A stretch of DNA of 64,000 nucleotides from Bacillus sp. FJAT-49711 (GTDB lineage Bacteria > Bacillota > Bacilli > Bacillales > Bacillaceae_C), in contig NZ_JAGYPL010000002.1 in assembly GCF_018343715.1 (NCBI RefSeq), positions 504,364 through 568,363 of the forward strand, written 5' to 3'. A model generated the notes under the pieces. The model made no database searches. It was given only the letters and a program-made list of their open reading frames with translations, and had not been told where the DNA came from. Positions 26,978 through 35,819 of the stretch are shown here, piece after piece (the first letter of the stretch is position 1; each line of letters opens with the position of its first letter). Both the position numbers and the translations under genes were made by a program.

Positions 26978-28138
26978 GACGTTAACTTGCAAATTTAACT
27001 CTGATATTTGTAAGAACTTTTTAATTGAGAAGGCACAAGCTCCCATGACGCAAGCTTGCTTTCCTAATTCAGAAATAACGAGCTTGCCATAGTGGCTAAT
27101 ATTTGAATTTAGTCGATTTTCAATTTGTCTTACAGCGTCGGGATTTAAACGAAGCAGTTCGGAATTTAATACGATGATTTCAGGATTATACATATTGATG
27201 ATATTATTCATTCCGATGGAAATGTGTTTTATTAAAGCCTCCATTTGTTCGCTTACGTCTTTGTCACCGGATTTTAACCATGACTGTATATCATAGTAAT
27301 CCGCATTCGTGCGATTAAAGTTTTCTTCTAATTGCTTGAAGAAACTTGCTTCTGACGCATATAATTCCCAACAGCCTTGATTGCCGCATGCACATGTTTT
27401 CCCATCAGGAACGACGATCATATGACCAATTTCACCTGAATAGCCATGGAAACCTTGATGGATTTCATCGTTCATAATCATACCTAAGCCAATCCCGGAA
27501 TGCATAGAAATGCTGATCAAATTATTGCATTTATTATGCTTAAAAACACCCTCGGCAAAAGCGGTCAGATTTGCATTATTTTCAATAAAAATAGGCACAT
27601 CCACTTTTTTCTTAAGATCTTCTTTTATATTTTTGTTTCGCCATTGAAGCTGTGGGAAAAAGAAGACTTTTTCATCCTTTGATACGAGTCCATGAATGCC
27701 GACGGTTACTCCGATTAATCCGAATGCACTTCCTTGACACTTCTTTTGAATGTCGATAATGTATTCAATTAGGATTTCGAGTATTTCATCATACTCTTTT
27801 GTTTGCAATTGTACGATTTCAATATGGGTAGGGAAGCCAAGCAAATCTGATAATGTAAAAATAATTTGATTTTTATCAAGATCAATGCCTAATGCATACC
27901 CAGCTTTTCTATTTAAAGAAAGAAGGATGGGTCTCCTGCCCAAGTTATTATGTTCAAGCTGTTCCTCAATAAGCAAGTTTTCTTCTAGTAAGTCGGCAAC
28001 TTGAACGGATACGGTTGCTTTATTAAGTCCTGTAACTTTAGATAAGTCAGCGCGAGAAATTTTTTTATATTCAATGATTTGGCTTAAAATTAAGCCTCTA
28101 TTTAATTTCTTTATATAAGCAGCATCGCCAGTAATCAT
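26966..28138 (-). CDS. ROK-family transcriptional regulator (XylR/NagC type) 1
   Basis: This is a 390-residue protein with an N-terminal winged helix (SRADLSKVTGLNKATVSVQVADLLEE) and a C-terminal ROK sugar-kinase-like domain. The zinc-binding ROK signature is present as GHMIVVPDGKTCACGNQGCWE (histidine plus CxCGxxGC). AGGGGGATC precedes the ATG. It is divergent from the gluconokinase-like gene with a 372-base intergenic region between them, so it is the likely repressor of that gene. The effector is presumably gluconate or a related sugar, by context only. Its 3' end overlaps intergenic element R1. Confidence 0.88.
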   Translation of the reverse strand: MITGDAAYIKKLNRGLILSQIIEYKKISRADLSKVTGLNKATVSVQVADLLEENLLIEEQLEHNNLGRRPILLSLNRKAGYALGIDLDKNQIIFTLSDLLGFPTHIEIVQLQTKEYDEILEILIEYIIDIQKKCQGSAFGLIGVTVGIHGLVSKDEKVFFFPQLQWRNKNIKEDLKKKVDVPIFIENNANLTAFAEGVFKHNKCNNLISISMHSGIGLGMIMNDEIHQGFHGYSGEIGHMIVVPDGKTCACGNQGCWELYASEASFFKQLEENFNRTNADYYDIQSWLKSGDKDVSEQMEALIKHISIGMNNIINMYNPEIIVLNSELLRLNPDAVRQIENRLNSNISHYGKLVISELGKQACVMGACAFSIKKFLQISELNLQVNVRKA

Positions 28139-28510
28139 ATTGATCCCCCTAATAACAACGATAAAGCGTATTCACTTTTGTAAAAGTTTTCTTTATTAAT
28201 ATTTTGTAAATACATAAGCTCTTAATCTATTATTAATTGACGGTTTGATTATGGTAATGATATTCTATTTGTATTAATTTGACTAATAAACAAATGTGTT
28301 GTAAAGAGATGTAAGTGGTTTCATTACCTTTTTCTTAGTAAGTGAATATGGATTTAGGTAGAATATCCTTTAAAGAAAAGATTTCTCTCTTTTTAAATCA
28401 TACCATAGCATTACGCCTTTACCACTATATTTTGAAAAAATTGTCGAATTTTGACCTCAGTTGTCATTTTTTGCTCGGAGTATGAAATAGAATGAAAAGG
28501 AAGATGGTAT
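28139..28510. promoter_or_regulatory. Divergent control region with candidate cre site
   Basis: This stretch holds no gene. TGTAAGTGGTTTCA at 28310-28323 fits the CcpA cre consensus with one mismatch. ATTTG...CAAAT arms around 28268-28295 could be part of a ROK operator, but are weak. No promoter is unambiguous. Confidence 0.4.
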
Positions 28511-29962
28511 ATGTCTTACATAATCGGACTAGATCTTGGAACGACGAGTGCAAAAGCTGTTATATTTTATTTGAATGGAAAGGTAAAATCTGAAGCCGAG
28601 CGTTTAATTACAACTTATTATCCTGAACCTGGCTGGGTGGAGCAAGTTCCAAATGAAATTGAAAGTCTTGCGATAAAAGCGATTAGAGATGCAATGGATA
28701 ACGTGAATATTGGCAAAGAAGAAGTCAAAGCTATCGGCATTTCTTGCGCGATGCATTCGCTTATTTGTGTTGATCAAGAAGGAAAAGCCTTATCTAATGC
28801 ACTTATTTGGTCGGATGGCAGGAGCAGTCAGCAGGCTGACAGTTTTACAGAACAGGATCGGCAGGAGTTATTTTTAAAAACAGGGGTGCCAATTCATCCG
28901 ATGACTCCTTTCACTAAATTATTGTGGATGAAAGAGGCAGGGTTTGAAGCTTATAAAAAAGCAGACTATTTTATGTCTGTAAAAGAATATTTGCTCTTTC
29001 GCTGGTTTGGGGAAAGGGTTGTTGATTACTCGATGGCATCTGCAACAGGGCTTTTTAATCCTAAAACTTTAGAATGGGATGGAACAGCAATGGAAGTTGC
29101 TGCAGTTGATGAAAATCAATTATCTAAAGTAGTCCCGCCGACGTATATATTGAATGGTGTGGATGAAGTTGTAGCAGATGAGATGGGGTTATCGCAGGAA
29201 ATTCCGTTTGTGATCGGGGCGGCAGATGGTCAGCTTGCCAATTTAGGCATTGGTGCAATTTTGCCTGGAGAGGTAGCGATTACGGTTGGAACAAGTGGGG
29301 CCGTTCGTCAGTTTTCTAAAGGTGTTCGAATAAACGAAAAGCGAGAGACATTTAGCTATGCGTTTACAGATGAATATAGCATCATTGGTGGACCTTCTAA
29401 TAATGGGGGCATCGCTTTGCAGTGGTTGAAAGAACTGTTAAATAATCAAGATAATTATAGCGATTTTATAGAGAAGGCTGGGAATGTTGCTCCTGGTGCG
29501 GATGGGATTATTTTTCACCCGTATATTAATGGAGAAAGAGCGCCAATTTGGAATCAGCGGGCGACCGGAAACTTTTCAGGCTTGTCCATCACTCACAAGC
29601 AAGAGCATTTCATTCGGGCAGTTCTTGAAGGAATCACGTTTAATTTATATCAAATAGAAAGGGCGCTTAGCAGACTTGCGGGAGAACCGTCCAAAATTTA
29701 CGTAAACGGCGGTCTTGCTAGATCTCCACTTTGGCTGCAAATGTTAGCTGATATATTCGGAAAAGAAGTTTATGTTGCGGAAACCCATCATAGCTCAGCA
29801 TGGGGAGCAGCTTGGACTGCGCTCGTTGCAATTGAAGAAGCAAATTCATTCGGGGAGATCAAGAACAATATTCAGTTGGGAGAACCGATTGTACCGAACG
29901 AAAAAACACATCGGATATACGAGGAAATATATAAAGAATATATAAAAAGAAGCCGCGTCTGA
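28511..29962 (+). CDS. gntK: FGGY-family carbohydrate kinase, probable gluconokinase
   Basis: This is a 483-residue sugar kinase of the FGGY family. The N-terminal phosphate-binding motif is YIIGLDLGTTSAKAVIF; ISCAMHSLICVD and LIWSDGRSS follow the gluconokinase pattern; the second ATP-site segment is VGTSGAVRQF, and KIYVNGGLARSPLWLQMLADIFG is the FGGY signature 2 region. It phosphorylates a sugar, most likely gluconate, giving the substrate of Gnd encoded nearby. Xylulokinase is the main alternative. GAAAAGGAAG precedes the ATG. It is flanked on both sides by ROK repressor genes and followed by a terminator. Confidence 0.82.
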   Translation: MSYIIGLDLGTTSAKAVIFYLNGKVKSEAERLITTYYPEPGWVEQVPNEIESLAIKAIRDAMDNVNIGKEEVKAIGISCAMHSLICVDQEGKALSNALIWSDGRSSQQADSFTEQDRQELFLKTGVPIHPMTPFTKLLWMKEAGFEAYKKADYFMSVKEYLLFRWFGERVVDYSMASATGLFNPKTLEWDGTAMEVAAVDENQLSKVVPPTYILNGVDEVVADEMGLSQEIPFVIGAADGQLANLGIGAILPGEVAITVGTSGAVRQFSKGVRINEKRETFSYAFTDEYSIIGGPSNNGGIALQWLKELLNNQDNYSDFIEKAGNVAPGADGIIFHPYINGERAPIWNQRATGNFSGLSITHKQEHFIRAVLEGITFNLYQIERALSRLAGEPSKIYVNGGLARSPLWLQMLADIFGKEVYVAETHHSSAWGAAWTALVAIEEANSFGEIKNNIQLGEPIVPNEKTHRIYEEIYKEYIKRSRV

Positions 29963-29979
29963 TTGGATGCGGCTTTTAT
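29949..29979. terminator. Bidirectional terminator between gntK and ROK gene 2
   Basis: AAGCCGC pairs with GCGGCTT between convergent genes; T-rich on the right and A-rich on the left. The stop codon of the minus-strand gene lies inside it. Confidence 0.75.
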
Positions 29980-31106
29980 AGTCTAGAAATAAAGTTCGTT
30001 TTTGCAAAGGTTAATGCACCGATTACTCCTTGTTGTTGTCCAAAGCTATTTTCTTCTAAACTTAGGGAGAGGGTGGCAAAGCGGTTGGCGCGCAAAATAA
30101 TAGTCCGCTTCGTTTCTTCAAAGAGCAGGGGAAGGGCATCAAAGATCGGACCGCCAATGAAAATCGCACTTGGATTAAATAAGTTGACGACATTACTAAG
30201 TGCGATTCCAAGTGCCTTTCCTGTATCAATGCAAACTTCGACAGCAATTTTATCATTTTTCTTATACGCCTCAGTGATAGAAGCATAGGGACCGTTTCGT
30301 TTCTTATATTCTATTTCAAGCATCGGAAAGGTAATGATATTTTCCAAGCAGCCATAATTCCCGCATAAACAACGGCCGGCGTTTTCATCAGCAGTAATAT
30401 GGCCCAGCAGGCTGGAAACATTGCTTGATCCTCTCAGTAATTGATCATTGATCATAATCCCAGACACAATTCCGAATCCAATTTGAACGACGATAAAATC
30501 TCTAATTTCCCTTGCTTTACCTAATGTTTTTTCAGCGATTGCCATCGTACGACCGCCTTCATCAAGAAAAACAGGACATGAATATGTTTGTTTTAGTATA
30601 TCGATAAGTTGAATATTGTCCCAACCTTTACGATTAGGGATATTTAATATTGTTTTTTGTTCTCTATCGATAAGTCCGGTTACTCCAATACCGATCGCAT
30701 CAATATTCGCTGGAAGAGTGTGTGCTCTTTCTAAAAATTGAATAAGTTTTTCATGCAGAGCTTCGCCTTTATTTTTATAATCGTCTAATTCAGCCATGAA
30801 AAACTCTTCTTGATGTAAAACTTCCAAGCTATTATCGGATAAAGCAAATCGAACAAGATGACCGCCGATATCAATACCTAAAAAAGTGAATTTTAGAGGA
30901 TTAGAGTAAAGCGATACTTCTTTACGCCCTAAACCGTTGCTAATTCTTTCACCTTCCATAATAAATTGTTCATCTATTAATTTTTTCGTGATTTTTGTAA
31001 TACTCGCTTGAGACAAGCCTGAAATTTCTGCGAGTTGTTTTCTGGAGATCCTGTTATAAGTCGTTACAAGACTAATAATTTCCTTTTCGGATGTGGTGTA
31101 TTTCAT
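29976..31106 (-). CDS. ROK-family transcriptional regulator 2
   Basis: This is a 376-residue protein with an N-terminal winged helix (SRKQLAEISGLSQASITKITKKLIDE) and a ROK domain containing LGIDIGG, the cysteine motif CLCGNYGCLE preceded by GHITAD, and IFIGGPIFD. The ATG at 31106 follows AAAGGA by nine bases; a TTG six codons upstream would overlap that site. It converges on the gluconokinase gene and shares a terminator with it. It may regulate the sugar genes to either side; its target is not visible from the sequence. Confidence 0.87.
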   Translation of the reverse strand: MKYTTSEKEIISLVTTYNRISRKQLAEISGLSQASITKITKKLIDEQFIMEGERISNGLGRKEVSLYSNPLKFTFLGIDIGGHLVRFALSDNSLEVLHQEEFFMAELDDYKNKGEALHEKLIQFLERAHTLPANIDAIGIGVTGLIDREQKTILNIPNRKGWDNIQLIDILKQTYSCPVFLDEGGRTMAIAEKTLGKAREIRDFIVVQIGFGIVSGIMINDQLLRGSSNVSSLLGHITADENAGRCLCGNYGCLENIITFPMLEIEYKKRNGPYASITEAYKKNDKIAVEVCIDTGKALGIALSNVVNLFNPSAIFIGGPIFDALPLLFEETKRTIILRANRFATLSLSLEENSFGQQQGVIGALTFAKTNFISRL

Positions 31107-31148
31107 AAGGAAAAGTCCTTTCAATCTATGCTATAACTGATTATATCA

Positions 31149-31277
31149 AAAGAGGAGCGTAAGCGCCTTGCTCAATCGACGTAAAGACCTGCAATACGGG
31201 TTCGTCGACGTTGGAGCAAAAGACGAATCGATGTTATATACGCAAGGGAAAAGGACATCCAGTCTGCTAACAATAAA
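31149..31277. repeat. Dispersed intergenic element, copy R2 (inverted)
   Basis: It starts AGGAGCGTAAGCGCC and ends near GCTAACAATAAA, the reverse complement of the R1/R3 ends. It is shorter, so probably truncated. It lies between a promoter and the terminator of the next minus-strand gene. Confidence 0.6.
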
Positions 31278-31284
31278 ATAAACC

Positions 31285-31304
31285 CAGTGACAGAGTGGTC
31301 ACTG
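31285..31304 (-). terminator. Terminator of the aminotransferase gene
   Basis: CAGTGAC and GTCACTG form a 7-bp stem; on the minus strand GGGTTTATTTTATTG follows. Confidence 0.6.
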
Positions 31305-31314
31305 AGTATAAGGG

Positions 31315-32595
31315 TTATTGATGAATTTCCATGCGTTCGTTCATATGTTTTGCAACCTTTTTTATAGCAGCAATCGCATCCTTGCAATCTTCTCGAGTCA
31401 AATTTTGATGCAAAGAAATACTGATAGAACGCGCTAATAAATCCAAAGTATTCGGGCACATGTCTTTTGAATATTGAACATTTCCTTTATAGCTTTCGCA
31501 TGTCCACGGATTCCCTTTTTCACTAGCACCGCGCTTATCTAAAACATAATCCCAATTAACGTAAATATGACGATCGGCAATCCCATTGTTATAAATCGTT
31601 CCATTCGGAATGCCTTCCGCATTTAGTAAATCAGCAAAAGTTTTTGCTTCCTCTGTATCAGATAAATAGAAGATTAAGTTATATGAGACGTCACCCTCAG
31701 GGTCTGGGATTCTTTGCAATTGAATAATGGGAATATCTTTTATTCCTTCGACAATCGTTCGTTTAACTTGACAGAGCTTTGAAATGACGGAATCAATTTT
31801 TTGTGATTGGGCCAATCCGAGTGCAGCATTTAGTTCGCTCATTCGATAATTTTCACCTGGGAAGGATTCCACGTTTTCGAAAAGTTTTGTTCCCCAATAG
31901 CTTAACGCTGAGTCGTGATAGATGCTTGCTCGCGTATAAATGACATCATCATTTGTAGTAACGAGCCCACCTTCTCCAGCAGTGACGACTTTATATTGTT
32001 GGAAACTAAAGCATCCCGCGTCTCCCATAGACCCTAATGGTTTACCTTTATACAAGCCGCCATTTGCTTGTGCTACATCTTCAATGACAATAAGATCATG
32101 TTTCTTGGCGGTTTCCAAGATTTTATCCATGTCACAAGGTATTCCTTTCATATGGACAGGGATGACTGCTTTCGTGTGTTCAGTGATTGCGGCTTCAAAT
32201 GCTTTTGGATCCATCGTTAAACTATCATCGACCTCCACAATAACAGGAACCGCACGGGCAATTAAAACTGCAGCCGCCGTCGCAATATACGTATAGGCAG
32301 GAATGATCACTTCATCGCCAGGCCCAATTCCCGCGCCGACAACGGCGGACACGAGTGCGGATGTACCAGAGTTAACAGCAAGAGCATGCTTCACATTCGT
32401 ACGATATTTATATAAGTCCTCTAATCGTTTTGCTTCTGAGTCTGCAAGTTGCTCATGATAAAAGCGGAAAACCCTTTTCTTATCCAACACACGTAGGACA
32501 TATTCTTTTTCTAACTCGTCAAATTCCTCAGAACTAATAAATTCAGGGACCCAAGGCTTAGTTCGAACTGGAGTGCCACCTTTTGCAGCTAACAT
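31315..32595 (-). CDS. DegT/DnrJ/EryC1/StrS-family PLP-dependent aminotransferase
   Basis: This is a 426-residue sugar aminotransferase fold protein. The PLP lysine is residue 202 in SFQQYKVVTAGEGG, preceded by the aspartate-containing VIEDVAQANGG; NSGTSAL is the phosphate-binding segment, and EVIIPAYTYIATAAAVL is characteristic. These enzymes transaminate keto-sugars (for example 2-deoxy-scyllo-inosose or UDP-4-keto sugars). GGGAGG precedes the ATG. It is divergent from a polysaccharide deacetylase gene, which suggests amino-sugar metabolism, though no other biosynthetic genes accompany it. Confidence 0.87.
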   Translation of the reverse strand: MLAAKGGTPVRTKPWVPEFISSEEFDELEKEYVLRVLDKKRVFRFYHEQLADSEAKRLEDLYKYRTNVKHALAVNSGTSALVSAVVGAGIGPGDEVIIPAYTYIATAAAVLIARAVPVIVEVDDSLTMDPKAFEAAITEHTKAVIPVHMKGIPCDMDKILETAKKHDLIVIEDVAQANGGLYKGKPLGSMGDAGCFSFQQYKVVTAGEGGLVTTNDDVIYTRASIYHDSALSYWGTKLFENVESFPGENYRMSELNAALGLAQSQKIDSVISKLCQVKRTIVEGIKDIPIIQLQRIPDPEGDVSYNLIFYLSDTEEAKTFADLLNAEGIPNGTIYNNGIADRHIYVNWDYVLDKRGASEKGNPWTCESYKGNVQYSKDMCPNTLDLLARSISISLHQNLTREDCKDAIAAIKKVAKHMNERMEIHQ

Positions 32596-32741
32596 GGATC
32601 TTCCTCCCTTGGCAAATTAATTTCATGAGTAAATTATATGATGGAAGGGAAGAACTGTAAACTGATTTTTAAAAGATTCATATACAATGTGAGATAGATT
32701 TAATATAATTTACTAAATAAAATAATGAGGAGAGATTGACC

Positions 32742-33557
32742 ATGCCTAAATTCTTAATCGGATATGATGTGGAATCTCAAGATGAGTCAACAGGGAAGTT
32801 TTTGAAGGCAGCATTAGAAGTACATTCAAATCTTGAGGCAAAAGCAAGTATTTTTATTGTTGGAAAAACATTAGAAAAAAACGTGGCGGTTGCTCAGAAA
32901 GTTTTGAACCAAGGTGATTTGGAATTCCATCAACATACGTATTCACATGTTTTATTAAAAACGGTTGTTCAGGAAAATGAAAAAGGCATAACGATTTTTC
33001 CTAGCGGAACTTTTGAAGAAGTTTGCGAGGAAATCAGTAAAGGACAAAAGGTACTTCGGAACCTTTTAGGAGTTGAGGGAATTGGATTTACAGCTCCTTA
33101 TAATTATTATCGGGGTCTAAGTGATCGTCTGGATTTGTTGGCAGTTTTACGCGGAAATGGAATTAAGTTTGTCCGCTCAGCTGGTAGAAATGAAAAGGAT
33201 TGGCAGCCGGTTCCATTTGAGTGGCAACCTTATTTTTATGAGCGACAAGGCTTTCCAGAAATATTGGAATGCCCTCTGCATGGATGGCAGGACTGCATCG
33301 CCCGGGAAAAACTAGGATGGAGCAATATTGATGAATACATTAAGTGGGTAAAAAAGGACATTGATTACGCAAGTGCCAATCAATTAGATTTTGTATATTG
33401 CAGCCACGATTGGAGCAGCATCCGTCACGATCCTAAACTAGACCATATCGCGGAATTGATTATGTACGCTAGGGAAAAGGGGTTGGATGTTACGAATTAT
33501 TCTACTTACTACGAAGAGAAACGCGCGGAACGGAAAGAACCTGGTCGAACTTTCTAA
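32742..33557 (+). CDS. Polysaccharide deacetylase family protein (CE4/NodB or PuuE-like)
   Basis: This is a 271-residue cytoplasmic protein with the metal-dependent deacetylase barrel. The aspartate is in IGYDVES near the N-terminus, and the histidine pair is in EFHQHTYSH. TAPYNYYRG and a closing HDWSSIRHD are the other motif positions. No signal peptide or membrane anchor is seen, so it probably acts on a small N-acyl or amide substrate rather than cell wall. The ATG at 32742 has GAGGAGAG eight bases upstream; a TTG at 32736 is too close. It is divergent from the aminotransferase. Confidence 0.8.
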   Translation: MPKFLIGYDVESQDESTGKFLKAALEVHSNLEAKASIFIVGKTLEKNVAVAQKVLNQGDLEFHQHTYSHVLLKTVVQENEKGITIFPSGTFEEVCEEISKGQKVLRNLLGVEGIGFTAPYNYYRGLSDRLDLLAVLRGNGIKFVRSAGRNEKDWQPVPFEWQPYFYERQGFPEILECPLHGWQDCIAREKLGWSNIDEYIKWVKKDIDYASANQLDFVYCSHDWSSIRHDPKLDHIAELIMYAREKGLDVTNYSTYYEEKRAERKEPGRTF

Positions 33558-33609
33558 TTAGAGTTGATAAAATTAGGGAAAAAGATCCGTTGCTACTGTA
33601 GGATTTTAA

Positions 33610-33990
33610 AAAGGCTAATAGGGAGCCCGAAGCATCTAATAGAAATGTAAAACGGCTAATAGGAAGCTTGAAATGGCTAATAGAAATGTAAAACGGCTAA
33701 TAGAAAGCTCGAAATGGCTAATAGAAATGTAAAACGGCTAATAGGAAGCTCGAAATGGCTAATAGAAATGTAAAACGGCTAATAGGAAGCTCGAAATGGT
33801 TAATAGAAATGTAAAACGGCTAATAGGAAGCTCGAAATGGCTAATAGAAATGTAAAACGGCTAATAGGAAGCTCGAAATGGCTAATAGAAATGTAAAACG
33901 GCTAATAGGAAGCTCGAAATGGCTAATAGAAATGTAAAACGTGTAATAGAATGCCTGAAATAGCCAATTAAAATGCAAAAACAGTAACGG
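33610..33990. repeat. 41-bp minisatellite (about nine units)
   Basis: The marker AACGG recurs at 33651, 33692, 33733, 33774, 33815, 33856 and 33897, exactly 41 bases apart, with degenerate copies before and after (to about 33990). Each unit is two related ~20-base halves, AACGGCTAATAGGAAGCTCG and AAATGGCTAATAGAAATGTA. 41 is not a multiple of three, so it is not a repeated coding segment. Nothing else is seen in 33558-34062. Confidence 0.88.
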
Positions 33991-34062
33991 ACTCTCTAAA
34001 ATGACCAATAGAAATGCAAACAGCTGAACGAATACATGAAAATGATGACATTTAAACAAAAA

Positions 34063-34093
34063 ACCCCCGAAGTTCAATTTTTCCTTCGGGGGT
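34063..34093. terminator. Bidirectional terminator
   Basis: ACCCCCGAAG pairs with CTTCGGGGGT, A-rich before and T-rich after, between convergent genes. Confidence 0.8.
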
Positions 34094-34100
34094 ATCTTTA

Positions 34101-34250
34101 TTGTCTAGCTCCAGAGCCTATCGACTAGTGGATTTCTATGTTCCTTCCTACGATAAGTCAACATCGATTCGCCCAAGGGCTCATCGTGTTTCCTTTATCT
34201 CGTCATGAACTACAAAATCCCTACGTCTATAAACAGGCGCTTTCGCTTTT
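34101..34250. repeat. Dispersed intergenic element, copy R3
   Basis: It begins TTGTCTAGCTCCAGAGCC and ends AGGCGCTTTCGCTTTT, matching the ends of R1. It lies directly after a terminator and before the uracil permease stop codon. Confidence 0.65.
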
Positions 34251-34254
34251 GTTT

Positions 34255-35535
34255 TTAATCATTCGTTAATTTAAGTTTTTCAAGAACCTTGAAGAATAGG
34301 CTTAGTAAAATCGCCACGATTGTCGCAAGACCCATTCCTTTTAGTTCTACAGAACCGATATGGATAGTAGCGCCGCTGATACCAATCGCTAAAACTACAC
34401 ATGTTAAGATTATATTATGTGAAAGACTGAAGTCTACTTTTGATTCAACTAACATACGTAGACCACTGACGGCGATAATTCCGAAAAGCAGCAGTGAAAT
34501 TCCACCCATAACTGGTGTTGGAATTGCTTGGATTAAGGCTGCAAGTTTTCCGAAGAAGGATAGGAAAATCGCAATAACTGCGGCTCCTCCAATGATCCAA
34601 GTAGAATATACTCTCGTGATCGCAAGAACTCCGATGTTTTCCCCGTACGTTGTATTTGGTGTTGAACCTGTAAGACTTGATATGATGGTTGAAATTCCAT
34701 TTCCTATAAAGGAACGATCGAGTCCAGGGTCTTTGACAAGGTCTTTTTTGACGATATTGCCTGTTACAATTAGATGTCCAATATGTTCTGGCAGCAGGAC
34801 AAGGGCTGCTGGTAAAATGACGATAATGTCAGACCAATTAAATTTTATTTGATAAAAAGTTGGAAGGGCGAGCATGCTTGCGTCCTTCACTCCAGAATAA
34901 TCAACTAATCCTACAAAACCAGCAATGATATAACCGGAAACAATTCCAAGTAGGATTGGGATAATTTTTAAGAATCCTCTTAATGTAACCCAATACACGA
35001 TTGTAAGACCTAAAGTTAACAATGAAACGGTGATCATCTTTGGATCGGGTGACCATGTTGCTGGAGCATCTGCTGGTTTTAAAAGTCCTGCCATTCCCGC
35101 AGCTACTGGAACTAGCTCCAATCCGATTACTGCTACAATTGCTCCCATGGCAGCTGGAGGGAAAATGACGTCAATCCAGGTAGTGCCAGCTATTTTTATA
35201 ATAAAACCTACGAGTAGTAATACGATACCGACGGCTAGGAAACCCCCAAGTGCGTGGCTATAACCTTCTTCACCAGTATATCTTCCTAAAACAACCATAA
35301 CTGGTGAGATAAATGCAAAGCTCGACCCAAGATAAGCCGGGATTTTTCCTTTCGTAATAAAAAGATAAATGAGTGTTCCAATCCCGTTCATTAGCAATAC
35401 GATTGCTGGATTCACTCCAAATAATAGCGGAACTAATACTGTAGAACCGAACATCGCGAATAAGTGCTGTAGGCTTAATGGTAAACTTTGTAATAATGGT
35501 AAACGTTCGTCTACTTGGATTTCTCTGTTTTTCAT
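34255..35535 (-). CDS. pyrP: Uracil permease (NCS2 / UraA family)
   Basis: This is a 426-residue polytopic membrane protein with about 14 hydrophobic segments that imports uracil by proton symport. NCS2 landmarks are QHLFAMFGSTVLVPLL at the N-terminus, PAYLGSSFAFISP, the conserved glutamate-containing LLPEHIGH, and TTYGENIGVLAITRVYS. The pyrimidine assignment is strongly supported by a PyrR-binding leader and attenuator directly upstream. The ATG follows GGGAGAG. It is monocistronic here, ending next to intergenic element R3. Confidence 0.92.
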   Translation of the reverse strand: MKNREIQVDERLPLLQSLPLSLQHLFAMFGSTVLVPLLFGVNPAIVLLMNGIGTLIYLFITKGKIPAYLGSSFAFISPVMVVLGRYTGEEGYSHALGGFLAVGIVLLLVGFIIKIAGTTWIDVIFPPAAMGAIVAVIGLELVPVAAGMAGLLKPADAPATWSPDPKMITVSLLTLGLTIVYWVTLRGFLKIIPILLGIVSGYIIAGFVGLVDYSGVKDASMLALPTFYQIKFNWSDIIVILPAALVLLPEHIGHLIVTGNIVKKDLVKDPGLDRSFIGNGISTIISSLTGSTPNTTYGENIGVLAITRVYSTWIIGGAAVIAIFLSFFGKLAALIQAIPTPVMGGISLLLFGIIAVSGLRMLVESKVDFSLSHNIILTCVVLAIGISGATIHIGSVELKGMGLATIVAILLSLFFKVLEKLKLTND

Positions 35536-35598
35536 CCGATATCTCTCCCTTTTTATTGATCTTAAATCAGATGCTTAAGCTATAGGACAATATAAAAA

Positions 35599-35723
35599 GC
35601 ACCTTGTCCTAAGCTAGGCAAGGTGCATAATAATCGGATGATAGAGTCATCTTTATGCAGAATTTACGCATAGTAAGAATATGCGCATGCAACCTTGTCA
35701 GCCTCACGGGACTGTTTTAAAGG
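35599..35723 (-). promoter_or_regulatory. PyrR-dependent transcription attenuator
   Basis: Read on the minus strand, the leader contains AACAGTCCCGTGAGGCT (35702-35718 region), the conserved PyrR-binding hairpin loop, within a CCTTT...AAGG stem. About 70 bases on comes the terminator GCACCTTGTCCTA-loop-TAGGCAAGGTGC (35599-35626) followed by TTTTTATATT. With UMP bound, PyrR should favour the terminator and reduce permease expression. Confidence 0.85.
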
Positions 35724-35819
35724 CAATCTGATTCATTTGTCTTATGTATTATTGCAGGAGCGAAAAGATAAGTCAATACCTTTTATTCATTTATCTGCAA
35801 TAATCTTACAATAATACTT

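Noticed and set aside
33610-33990. Possible CRISPR array
   Set aside because: The 41-bp units repeat in full; there are no unique spacers between constant repeats and no cas genes in the window.
33841-34077. Minus-strand 78-codon frame over the minisatellite
   Set aside because: The 41-bp period is not a multiple of three and the translation is low-complexity hydrophobic repeat.
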